The position numbers and the translations under genes were made by a program. A stretch of 64,000 nucleotides of DNA from Candidatus Nitrosopumilus sp. SW. GTDB lineage: Archaea; Thermoproteota; Nitrososphaeria; Nitrososphaerales; Nitrosopumilaceae. A model generated the notes under the pieces. That model worked only from the letters and a program-made list of their open reading frames with translations, searched no databases and was not told the origin of the DNA. Where the stretch lies: contig NZ_CP035425.1 of NCBI RefSeq assembly GCF_006740685.1, positions 473,687-537,686 on the forward strand, given 5' to 3'. Positions within the stretch are counted from its first letter, which is position 1. Each line of letters starts with the position of its first letter. This document shows positions 1-8,544 of the stretch, piece by piece.

Positions 1-504
1 CAGAATTTTGAGACTTCGACATACAGAATAAAGTGTCCGTTTCAGGTTCTTGTCAATTAGAGTATCCATTCTATTTTTGAGGACACGTTTTGCCTCATCA
101 CGTTCTGCGCCAGGAGGTAAAGACAATACCGTATTGATAAATTCTGGCAAGGATTCACGAATCCAGCCATCTAACATTGCATAGACCTTAGGCGGAATAA
201 GATCACATTTGTCTTGGTCAAGATCCAACACAGTTGCAAAGTTTTCATGTTCAACTCTATACACTAAAGCCAACACCACATTGTCAGGTGTCGGATGGGT
301 TAAAATCTCTAATGAGCGCTCACCAGTCTTTCCTTGTTCTACTTTATTTTTCAAACCAACTGGATTTACAATAACACCGCTGATTCCAACCTTTCTTCCC
401 TCAACTCCAGTAACGGTTGCAAAGATAAAGTCCTTGTAATTGCCATTTTCTTTTACAGAAAATACGTGAACCCCTTCTTTTAGTTGAGGTTTCTTGCCAA
501 ACAT
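1..504 (-). CDS. Conserved-looking hypothetical protein, 3' part cut by window edge
   Basis: An open frame runs leftward from an ATG at 504-502 to the first base of the window without a stop, giving 168 residues of an unfinished protein that begins MFGKKPQLKEGVHVF. The N-terminal ~80 residues look like a beta-rich domain; the following part is charged and helical, with no transmembrane segment or signal peptide. I do not recognise a family or catalytic motif. It diverges from the CBS-domain gene at 619, and the ~115-bp AT-rich gap must hold both promoters. The coding strand is favoured because the frame is long and the composition matches neighbouring genes. The function is unknown. Confidence 0.75.
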   Translation of the reverse strand, partial: MFGKKPQLKEGVHVFSVKENGNYKDFIFATVTGVEGRKVGISGVIVNPVGLKNKVEQGKTGERSLEILTHPTPDNVVLALVYRVEHENFATVLDLDQDKCDLIPPKVYAMLDGWIRESLPEFINTVLSLPPGAERDEAKRVLKNRMDTLIDKNLKRTLYSVCRSLKIL

Positions 505-618
505 AAGATGCCTGTATAGTATATTGTATTTAATGTATAGTAATGTGATTATTCTATTTGATTTTCATGGGTGGTAATTTGACGGTCTTTTTTATTATGT
601 AAGAAAACTTTGTAATTT

Positions 619-1467
619 ATGAAAAATGCAGGAGATTACAAAAACACACCTAGAACAATAAAGCTTGAATCCAATTTGGATCAAGTCCTCAAAAAAATAG
701 TAGACGAGAAGAAAAGTAGAATTCTAGTAACTGAAAATGACAAGGTTACAGGAATTGTGACTGAAAAAGACTTGGGAATTTTTCTGTTAACTGACGAGTC
801 TGAAAGAAAATTAGAAGACATTCCATTATCTGAAATTGTTGTAAAACCAATTATGATAGATGAAAAAACAGAACTTCACAAATGTGCTGAAACTATGCTA
901 AAAAACAAAATTGGATCGTTAGTGGTATCAACAAATGGTGAAGTCTCTGGAATCATAACTAAGACTGATTTGATCAGATATTACTCCAAAGAACACAAAG
1001 GGCAAAAAATTGTAGGAGAATACATGTCACCGTATTATGCATGGCAATATTCTGACACCCCACTTTACAAAGTAGTCAAGAAAATGATTGATGAAAAAAT
1101 TTCTCGAGTCATTTTACGAGACCATAATGAGATTCCAGTTGGGATTGTCACATTCAGAGATATGTTTGAACTAGCAATAAGTCTTGGAAACAAGGAAGAC
1201 ATACTTGACAATACTGATCCTGTAATTTCTGTAGTATTCCCAAGAAAAGGATTTGTTTCTGAATCAGGATTTGGAGGTTCTACCAAAATTGATGAGATAA
1301 TGAGTAAAAACATTATCTCAGTTGATTACGATGACGATATGGCAGATGCTGCAAAGATGATGATAGAGAAAAACATCAACGGTGCAGGGGTTCTATCAGG
1401 TCATGGAAATATTATTGGAATCATATCAAAGACAGACATCATAAAGGCCATGGCATTTATGAAATAA
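619..1467 (+). CDS. Protein with four CBS domains
   Basis: The 282-residue soluble protein consists almost wholly of four CBS modules (about residues 10-65, 75-130, 135-190 and 220-280). Each ends in the usual pattern such as VTGIVTEKDL, VSGIITKTDL, PVGIVTFRDM and IIGIISKTDI. CBS pairs bind adenine nucleotides or S-adenosylmethionine and usually act as energy-sensing regulators. No enzyme or transporter domain is attached, so the partner is unknown. Stand-alone four-CBS proteins are common in archaea. The gene is monocistronic or is followed by the sugar dehydrogenase 36 bp downstream. The family call is firm; the ligand and target are unknown. Confidence 0.93.
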   Translation: MKNAGDYKNTPRTIKLESNLDQVLKKIVDEKKSRILVTENDKVTGIVTEKDLGIFLLTDESERKLEDIPLSEIVVKPIMIDEKTELHKCAETMLKNKIGSLVVSTNGEVSGIITKTDLIRYYSKEHKGQKIVGEYMSPYYAWQYSDTPLYKVVKKMIDEKISRVILRDHNEIPVGIVTFRDMFELAISLGNKEDILDNTDPVISVVFPRKGFVSESGFGGSTKIDEIMSKNIISVDYDDDMADAAKMMIEKNINGAGVLSGHGNIIGIISKTDIIKAMAFMK

Positions 1468-1503
1468 AAAAATCATTTTAACAAAAAAGATTCTAGATAT
1501 TGT

Positions 1504-2706
1504 ATGAGAATAGCAACATCTTTTCTGATAATTTTTGTAATGGTTGGAACCGTTTATGCTCAAGAATATCCAGAACTCGGAGTTAAAGTAGATGTGATTG
1601 CAGATAATCTCAAAGTTCCATGGAGTATTGATTTTGCTCCAGATGGGAAGTTGTTTTTTACTGAACGGGTTGGAAAGTTAAGTGTAATTGATGATGATTC
1701 CATAGTTGAAATTCTGAATTTAGGAGTAGGTGGTGGAGAGGGAGGAATGTTAGGAATTGCACTAGATCCTAATTTTGATGAGAATCATTACATCTATGTG
1801 TATTATACTTACAATGAATTACTTGGAATCAAAAATAGACTGGTGCAGTATTCTGAATCAGATAATGTATTGACTGAAGAGAAAGTTTTGATTGAAGGAA
1901 TACCTGGTGCACCATACCATGATGGTGGAAGAATAAAGTTTGGACCAGATGGAATGCTATATGTCACAACAGGTGATGCAGTTCAACCAGATTTATCACA
2001 AGACCTGAATTCAGTTGCAGGAAAAATTTTGAGAATAAATTCAGATGGCAGCATTCCAAATAACAATCCATTTGGTTCAGCAGTTTATTCCATAGGACAT
2101 CGTAATCCACAAGGAATTGCATGGGATGAATTAGGTAATTTGGTTGCAACAGAGCATGGACCGTCTGGATGGCGCGGTGTTGGACATGACGAAATTAATT
2201 TGATAGTGCCAGGTGCAAACTATGGATGGCCAGACGTAATTGGAGATGAGGTTATAGATAGTGCAACAAATCCAATATTACATTCAGGAGATGACACTTG
2301 GGCCCCATCAGGTTCAACATTTTACTATGGAAAAGAAATGCCAATGTTTGATGGAAAATATTTTGTTGCAGCACTTAGAGGACAACACATACACATGGTA
2401 GAATTTGATGAAAGTTTTGGCGTGTTATTTCATGGGAAATTATTTTCAGGAGAATTTGGGAGAATCAGAGATGTTGTAAATGGTCCAGATGGATTGTACT
2501 TTATGACAAGCAATCAAGACGGTAGAGGAAATCCAAATTTGTACGATGATAAAATTTTGAGAGTATCTCCATTATACAACTATGAGAACAGTTCTTCATG
2601 GATACAAATTATTTCAGAATGGTACATTGAGGGTTTAATTTCAAAGCAAGAGTCAGTTAATGCACACAAATATCTAGTTGAGAGAGGAATAATTTCTCAA
2701 AATTAG
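1504..2706 (+). CDS. Secreted PQQ-dependent sugar dehydrogenase-like protein (GSDH family)
   Basis: The 400-residue protein starts with an N-terminal signal peptide (cleavage probably after VYA, ~residue 19), followed by a six-bladed beta-propeller of the glucose/sorbosone dehydrogenase family. Typical stretches are YHDGGRIKFGPDGMLYVTTG and GHRNPQGIAWD, and the His, Asp and Arg residues of the family active site appear present. Such enzymes oxidise aldose sugars outside the membrane using PQQ, though PQQ synthesis is not shown here. The last ~35 residues (from SSWIQIISEWYIEG) resemble the Trp-containing module repeated at the C-terminus of the S-layer-like protein at 49161-52343, suggesting cell-surface attachment. 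The stop codon overlaps the convergent neighbour's stop by 4 nt. Confidence 0.88.
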   Translation: MRIATSFLIIFVMVGTVYAQEYPELGVKVDVIADNLKVPWSIDFAPDGKLFFTERVGKLSVIDDDSIVEILNLGVGGGEGGMLGIALDPNFDENHYIYVYYTYNELLGIKNRLVQYSESDNVLTEEKVLIEGIPGAPYHDGGRIKFGPDGMLYVTTGDAVQPDLSQDLNSVAGKILRINSDGSIPNNNPFGSAVYSIGHRNPQGIAWDELGNLVATEHGPSGWRGVGHDEINLIVPGANYGWPDVIGDEVIDSATNPILHSGDDTWAPSGSTFYYGKEMPMFDGKYFVAALRGQHIHMVEFDESFGVLFHGKLFSGEFGRIRDVVNGPDGLYFMTSNQDGRGNPNLYDDKILRVSPLYNYENSSSWIQIISEWYIEGLISKQESVNAHKYLVERGIISQN

Positions 2707-3095
2707 AGACTGTCATATTCGGACCATTGTCTTCCCAGTTTGTTTAGTATCTCCCATGCAAAACGGTCTATGTTTATTCCAGGATTAGCCATTACTAGAA
2801 CGATGTATTTACCAAACGGAAAGCTAAGCATTACTGCATTTTCTCTTCGAGATGCAGAATATTTAACTCGCCCAAGATCTGCATCAAATCCTTGTCTGTT
2901 TGCAACCCTATGGGCTAGTTCCTGATACATCTGCCTTCTTTGTTTGTCATTTAACATTGGGACAATACTGCTATCAAATCCACCTGCAACTAATTCACCA
3001 TCAGGATCAATCAATCCACAAAATCTAATCTCAGGTTCTTTCAAAATAACATCTATTTTCTTTTTGATATCATCTGAGGAAAACTCTTCTACCAT
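2703..3095 (-). CDS. Hypothetical protein, possibly roadblock/profilin-like fold
   Basis: The 130-residue soluble protein has an N-terminal helix, then alternating strands around FCGLIDPDGELVAGG and a later hydrophobic strand FGKYIVLVMAN. This pattern resembles small regulatory roadblock/LC7-like or PAS-like folds, but no diagnostic motif is visible and I do not assign a family. It has no membrane segment. It converges with the sugar dehydrogenase (4-nt stop overlap) and lies 47 bp downstream of the zinc-type dehydrogenase start on the same strand. The function is unknown. Confidence 0.8.
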   Translation of the reverse strand: MVEEFSSDDIKKKIDVILKEPEIRFCGLIDPDGELVAGGFDSSIVPMLNDKQRRQMYQELAHRVANRQGFDADLGRVKYSASRRENAVMLSFPFGKYIVLVMANPGINIDRFAWEILNKLGRQWSEYDSL

Positions 3096-3142
3096 ATGAG
3101 ATAATTTCTCTTTTCTGTATTTAATGAATCCCCAAATTTCAG

Positions 3143-4093
3143 TTATGGTTTTAGAAATACCTTGAGGGTGTTAGGTTTTTTTGCATGTTCTATAGCTTCA
3201 GAAAATTTTTCCAAAGGAAATGTAGAATCTATCATAGAGTCAACTGAAACGATTCCAGTTGCAAGTGCATCAATTGCAGGTTTGAATAATCCACAACGAG
3301 AGCCAATCAGAGTAATTTCATTTACTACAGTTGGAGTCAGGTCAAGATTCTCTCGTGATGCAATTGTTGATTTTAAAATTACAGTTCCCCTAGGTTTTAC
3401 AAGTTTCATAGTATCTGCAAATCCAGAATTACTACCAGTGGCCTCAACTACTAAATCAAAGGATTGTTCATCTACAGCATCTATTCCAATTTTAGTTGGA
3501 ATCTCAAATTTTTCTAAATGCGCAAGTTTACTTTGATGTCTTCCAAAGCAAGTGATGTCACGACAATAATACTTTAGAACTTGGCATATCATTTGAGCAA
3601 GTCTACCATCACCTACAATTGCAACTCTCCAATCATTTTTCAGAGAGATTTGCTCTTTGATTTCAAATGCAGCTGCCAATGGTTCTACAAATACCGCTTG
3701 TTCATCTGTGATTGAATCAGGAATGACATGCAGATTTGTCTCAGGCAATGACAAGAATTCTGCAAATGTCCCATCTCGTTTTAAAATTCCAAGAACAGTT
3801 CTATTTGGACAGTGTCTCTGCATTCCTTTTTTACAGGAATCACAATTGTTGCATCCAGCATTAATTTCACCTACAACTCTTTTTCCAATCAAATCAGGAT
3901 TCTCTGATTTTTCCACAACCCCAACAAATTCATGTCCCAAAACTCCATTGTATGCCATGTATCCATCTAAAATCTCAAGGTCAGTTCCACAAATTCCAGC
4001 AAGGCTGACTCTAACTAGTACTTCCCCAGGTTTTGGGTCTGGATAATTATCATCGTATTTCATTTGCTTCCCATCAAAGGATATGGCTTTCAT
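3143..4093 (-). CDS. Zinc-type alcohol dehydrogenase-like oxidoreductase (MDR superfamily)
   Basis: The 316-residue protein belongs to the medium-chain dehydrogenase/reductase superfamily. The N-terminal GroES-like domain carries the catalytic zinc Cys-Gly-Thr-Asp motif (CGTDLE, ~residue 36), the GHE motif (LGHEFVGVV), and a four-Cys structural zinc lobe (CNNCDSCKKGMQRHC, ~residues 81-95). The NAD(P)-binding part is short, with a glycine-rich turn at VAIVGDGRLAQMI rather than the classical GxGxxG. At 316 residues it is shorter than the usual ~340-350. The substrate (sugar, polyol or alcohol) cannot be told from the sequence. The gene appears monocistronic and divergent from the histidine kinase. 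Confidence 0.88.
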   Translation of the reverse strand: MKAISFDGKQMKYDDNYPDPKPGEVLVRVSLAGICGTDLEILDGYMAYNGVLGHEFVGVVEKSENPDLIGKRVVGEINAGCNNCDSCKKGMQRHCPNRTVLGILKRDGTFAEFLSLPETNLHVIPDSITDEQAVFVEPLAAAFEIKEQISLKNDWRVAIVGDGRLAQMICQVLKYYCRDITCFGRHQSKLAHLEKFEIPTKIGIDAVDEQSFDLVVEATGSNSGFADTMKLVKPRGTVILKSTIASRENLDLTPTVVNEITLIGSRCGLFKPAIDALATGIVSVDSMIDSTFPLEKFSEAIEHAKKPNTLKVFLKP

Positions 4094-4267
4094 GAAAAAG
4101 GTTTAGAATCAATTCCATTTTAAAATATAGATTATTTTTTTCAAGTAAATTTTCAATTTTGTTTTGTCATTTACAATACTTGGACAAGGATAAGATAATT
4201 CCATTCAGAATCACATTACTAATTCATAATACCATTTAATATGAGAATCATAAGCGAAAAAATACAG

Positions 4268-5827
4268 ATGTCAAATAATTTTCTAAGTATAAAGACACAA
4301 ACAAATTCAAAAAGATATGCCAGTTTGATCTTATTTTCAATTTTTGCAATTGGTATGATAATAAGTTGGATGCTAGTAATTACCCCCATACTAAAAAACG
4401 ACAATTCAGCATTTGAGAACATTCGTGAATATATCGGAGAAGACAGATATGCAGAGAGCATAGGAGAGGAACTATCAGAACCAATTATTTCAAGTGATTT
4501 TGTAGAGTACAAGATTGTAAGTTCAAATGGAAATATTTTGGAAATAGATTCATCATATCTTACTACAGATATAGTCACAGGAGAAAAAATTTATGAAAAC
4601 CACCACACTTGGTTTGTAGATTCCACCACCAGAAAGCACGCGGACAATGATGAGTGGTATTTTACATTTCCAACAGACGTTAAAAAACAAGACTATCAGT
4701 TAATTGATCCAAATATGGAGGTTCCAACAATATTCGTTTTTGAAGGAACAAAACAGATTGGAGATTTAGAAGTCTACATGTTTTCATGTGAAAGTATAGG
4801 TGATGATTTCTCTAAGGCATGGCAAGAATTTGCACCAACAACAGTTTACGGGGATCAAACATGCAAAACAAGTATCGAGCCAACCACAGGAAAAACAATT
4901 CAATTTTTGATAACATGGGATATGTATGTAATAAACGATGGACAACATGTTTCAGTCGAGATTGGCCAAGCTGAGACCACAAAGTTCTCAGAACGTATCT
5001 TACTACAATCAGCAATAGAGACAAAGCAGTTATTTTACATCTATGATACGATTATTCCAATATTATTAGGATTAATTTTTGGTGCAATATTTTTCGTAAT
5101 TTTGTACAGCAACATCTCAAAAGAAAAAGAAAGGATAATCATAGAGCAATTAAAAAAATTACAAAAAACAGAAAAAATCAGTGCAATAGGCCAGTTATCA
5201 TCTCGCTTTGCTCACGATGTTCGCAATCCATTGACAGTTATCAAAGCATCAATGGGCATCATTAAGAACAATACGGAGATCAAAGAAAAGTACGGAAAAT
5301 TATTTGTACCAATTGATGAATCAATAGAAAGAATAAATCATCAAGTAAGCAACGTACTTGATTTCATACAACAAAAGCCACTAAAAATAGAGACAATCAA
5401 GTTATCAGAAATAATACACTCTGCAATAAAGAGTATAGAAATTCCAAAAGAAATATCAGTTGAGACTAACCTATCAGATCAAAAAATTGAAGGGGATCAA
5501 CATATGATCAGAATTGTATTTATCAATATAATAATGAATGCAGTCCAAGCCATTGGGAAAAAATCAGGCATCATACAGATTGATGTAGATTCAAAATTAG
5601 ATTCAAAGTTTACAAAAATAACAATCAGTAACAGCGGTGAAGAAATACCAAAAAAAGTATTGCCAAAAATTTTTGAGCCATTATTTACAACAAAACAAGA
5701 AGGAACAGGACTGGGTCTATCTAGCTGTAAAAATATTATCGAGCAGCACGGAGGAACAATAGACGTAGCAAACAACCCAACTAGATTTATGATTATTTTG
5801 CCAAAAATATCCAAAGAAAAACAATAA
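4268..5827 (+). CDS. Membrane sensor histidine kinase with PorA/DUF3068-like sensor domain
   Basis: The 519-residue sensor kinase has a first transmembrane helix at about residues 20-43, a ~220-residue external domain, a second helix at about 264-287, and a cytoplasmic kinase core. The H-box RFAHDVRNPLTVIK (phospho-His about residue 316), N-box NIIMNAVQAIG and G-box GTGLGLSS are intact, so it should autophosphorylate. The external domain (FVDSTTRKH, YFTFPTD, QIGDLEVYMF, EPTTGKTIQF) resembles the PorA/DUF3068 proteins of actinobacteria. No response regulator lies nearby. I prefer the ATG at 4268 because a TATA-like TTTAATAT covers the alternative start at 4241, which would add nine residues. 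Confidence 0.88.
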   Translation: MSNNFLSIKTQTNSKRYASLILFSIFAIGMIISWMLVITPILKNDNSAFENIREYIGEDRYAESIGEELSEPIISSDFVEYKIVSSNGNILEIDSSYLTTDIVTGEKIYENHHTWFVDSTTRKHADNDEWYFTFPTDVKKQDYQLIDPNMEVPTIFVFEGTKQIGDLEVYMFSCESIGDDFSKAWQEFAPTTVYGDQTCKTSIEPTTGKTIQFLITWDMYVINDGQHVSVEIGQAETTKFSERILLQSAIETKQLFYIYDTIIPILLGLIFGAIFFVILYSNISKEKERIIIEQLKKLQKTEKISAIGQLSSRFAHDVRNPLTVIKASMGIIKNNTEIKEKYGKLFVPIDESIERINHQVSNVLDFIQQKPLKIETIKLSEIIHSAIKSIEIPKEISVETNLSDQKIEGDQHMIRIVFINIIMNAVQAIGKKSGIIQIDVDSKLDSKFTKITISNSGEEIPKKVLPKIFEPLFTTKQEGTGLGLSSCKNIIEQHGGTIDVANNPTRFMIILPKISKEKQ

Positions 5828-5873
5828 CGCTCAATCGCTAATTCTTAATATTGGCAGGTGGCAGGTGTGAACA

Positions 5874-8543
5874 TTGGACAAAAAAGAGATTCTAAAAGAA
5901 TTTTCATCTGATCCTGACAAATACTACAAAGTCAAACTATTCCAAGAGCAAGGATTTGTCAGAAAATCATGTACCAAATGTGGCAGATTCTTTTGGACTC
6001 TAAATGCAGACAGAGATTTATGTCCTGATGATGGATTAGATACCTATTCTTTCATTGGAGAACCACCAACATCAAAGCGATTTGATTACACCCAATCATG
6101 GAAGCAAGTCGAAGAGTTTTTCGTAAAAAATAACCACACTTCAGTTAGTCGATATCCTGTAGTTTGCCGTTGGCGTGATGACCTGTACTTTACAATTGCA
6201 TCAATTGTTGACTTTCAAAGAATAATGGGAAGTAAAGTGGTATTTGAGTTTCCTGCAAACCCACTTGTAGTTCCACAAACTTGTTTGAGATTCAAAGATT
6301 TAGAAAATGTTGGTGTAACGGGCAGACATTTTTCATCATTTTGTATGATAGGACAGCACAGTGTTCCAGATAACAATGGATACTGGAAAGATGAATGTGT
6401 TGATTTGGATTATAGATTGTTAACTGATCAGTTTGGAATTAAAAAAGACGAAGTGGTATTTGTTGAAGATGTTTGGGCAGGTGGGGGCTCATTTGGTCCA
6501 TCACTAGAATATTTTGTACGAGGATTAGAGCTTGGAAACGCAGTATTTACTGAATTCCAAGGTGAATTAGGACAGCATACAACTCTTGACCAAAGAGTAA
6601 TTGACATGGGTGCAGGTCTTGAGAGATTTGCATGGATTACTATGGGGACACCTACAGCTTATGATTGCTGTTTTGGTCCAATTAATGAGAAATTATTTAA
6701 CACGATTGGAATTGATTCAGATTCAGAAATCTTACGCAAATATTTTACAGAAATTGCAAAAGAAATTGATCATTTTGATGATCTCAACCAAGTGAGACGT
6801 CTTGCAGTAAAGAATGCAGGAATTACAGATGAGCAGATGCAAAAGATGATCACACCACTAGAGGGAATGTATCTAATTGCAGATCACCTACGTACTTTGA
6901 TATTTGCAATTACTGATGGTGCTTTGCCATCAAATGTTGGTGGAGGATATAACTTGAGAATGATGTTGCGAAGAATTAATGCAACTATATCCAAATTGAA
7001 TTTGAAACTAAACATCGATGACTTGATTGATTTGCATGTTGATTATCTTAAAGATACGTATCCTGAACTTGACGAGAAAAGAGACGATGTAAAGTCAATA
7101 CTCAAACTAGAATCTGCAAGATACGAAGAATCCAAAGTTCACATGAAGAAAAAAGCAGACAAGATCAAAGAGAAAGGAACACCGTCAGTTGATGAACTAA
7201 TCACATACTACGAATCAGACGGAATTACACCTGAATATCTCAAAGAAGTTGATGCCATTTCTGAAATTCCTTCATCATTTTATTCCAAGTTATCTGATTT
7301 ACACCAATCAGACAAGAAAAAGGCAATTGCAGAACTTCCACTAGAAGGACTACCAGAGACTGAGACATTATTTTATCAAAATGACCCAATGTCTTTTGAC
7401 GCAAAGGTTCTCAAGGTAATTGATGATATGGTTGTACTCGATAGAACATCATTTTACGCACGGGGAGGAGGTCAAGAGCCAGACCATGGAAGTATTGCAG
7501 GATTCAATGTAATTGATGTAGATAAACATGCAAACATTATCGTCCACAAGTTAGAAGGAGGAATTCCAACAGAAGGGGAAATTGTTTCATGTAAAGTTGA
7601 TGAAACAAGACGGTCCAATATTACAAAGAATCATACCAGTACTCACATACTTAATGCATCATCACGCAAAGTCTTAGGTTCTTGGATTTGGCAACATTCA
7701 GCTTTCAAAGAAGATGATCATGCTAGATTGGACATTACACATCACTCCTCATTGTCAGATGACGAAGTAAAGAAAATTGAAGAAGCTGCAAACAAGATGG
7801 TTCAGCAAAATCTTAACGTAAACATAGATTACTATGACAGAGGAACTGCAGAGCAGACATACGGATTTAGAATTTATCAAGGTGGTGTTGTACCAGTAAA
7901 AGCAGTTAGAATTGTATCCATTGAAGATCAAGACGTAGAAGCTTGTGGTGGAACACATGTAAAGAAAACAGGAGACATTGAACTAATCAAAATTACAAAG
8001 ACTAAGCGTATTCAGGATGGTGTTGTTAGATTAGAGTTTGTTTCAGGTCCCAATGCATTTGAATATGAAAAACAACAAGAAGAAGAATCAAAACGCAAAA
8101 TTGAAGAAGCAAGGCAAAAAGAGCAACTAGAAAAACAACGTGAAGAAAATAAAGCCAAAGCTAGAGAAAAGATTCCTGCATTGTTAGAAAAGATTCTATC
8201 AGGAGAAAATGTAGAACCAGATGGAATCAATACAAAAGGTAAAGTGTGTTTTACGTCAAGTTCAGATTATGATGATTATTTCCATCAGAATTTTGGCAAG
8301 AAACTAGTTGGGAAAGATAGTGCCGCAGCATTTTGTGGAATTTTTGAATCAGGGCCAACAATTCGTGTTATGGTTTATGCAGGAGAACAATCAGGAGTAA
8401 ATGCAGGCGAGATTGCCAAGGAAATAGCCTCAATTTTAGGGGGTTCGGGTGGCGGAGATGCTAAATTTGCTCAAGGTGGAGGAAAAGACACATCTAAAAA
8501 AGACGAGGCAATAGCCAAAGCAAAATCTATGATTCTTGGGTGA
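5874..8543 (+). CDS. alaS: Alanyl-tRNA synthetase (archaeal type)
   Basis: The 889-residue cytoplasmic enzyme charges tRNA-Ala. It has the archaeal N-terminal zinc-like segment (CTKCGRFFWTL), the class II catalytic domain with GPSLEYF and GLERFAW, a tRNA-recognition region, the editing domain with HTSTHIL and the C-terminal metal ligand motif CGGTH, and a coiled-coil/DHHA1 end rich in glycine (GGSGGGDAKFAQGG). The length is normal for archaeal AlaRS. The likely start is TTG at 5874, preceded by GGTG-rich sequence. leuS follows at once, so the two synthetases probably form an operon. Confidence 0.97.
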   Translation: MDKKEILKEFSSDPDKYYKVKLFQEQGFVRKSCTKCGRFFWTLNADRDLCPDDGLDTYSFIGEPPTSKRFDYTQSWKQVEEFFVKNNHTSVSRYPVVCRWRDDLYFTIASIVDFQRIMGSKVVFEFPANPLVVPQTCLRFKDLENVGVTGRHFSSFCMIGQHSVPDNNGYWKDECVDLDYRLLTDQFGIKKDEVVFVEDVWAGGGSFGPSLEYFVRGLELGNAVFTEFQGELGQHTTLDQRVIDMGAGLERFAWITMGTPTAYDCCFGPINEKLFNTIGIDSDSEILRKYFTEIAKEIDHFDDLNQVRRLAVKNAGITDEQMQKMITPLEGMYLIADHLRTLIFAITDGALPSNVGGGYNLRMMLRRINATISKLNLKLNIDDLIDLHVDYLKDTYPELDEKRDDVKSILKLESARYEESKVHMKKKADKIKEKGTPSVDELITYYESDGITPEYLKEVDAISEIPSSFYSKLSDLHQSDKKKAIAELPLEGLPETETLFYQNDPMSFDAKVLKVIDDMVVLDRTSFYARGGGQEPDHGSIAGFNVIDVDKHANIIVHKLEGGIPTEGEIVSCKVDETRRSNITKNHTSTHILNASSRKVLGSWIWQHSAFKEDDHARLDITHHSSLSDDEVKKIEEAANKMVQQNLNVNIDYYDRGTAEQTYGFRIYQGGVVPVKAVRIVSIEDQDVEACGGTHVKKTGDIELIKITKTKRIQDGVVRLEFVSGPNAFEYEKQQEEESKRKIEEARQKEQLEKQREENKAKAREKIPALLEKILSGENVEPDGINTKGKVCFTSSSDYDDYFHQNFGKKLVGKDSAAAFCGIFESGPTIRVMVYAGEQSGVNAGEIAKEIASILGGSGGGDAKFAQGGGKDTSKKDEAIAKAKSMILG

Positions 8544-8544
8544 T

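Noticed and set aside
3143-4093. Truncated dehydrogenase pseudogene
   Set aside because: The protein is short for the family, but both zinc sites and the cofactor fold are present with no stop or frameshift.
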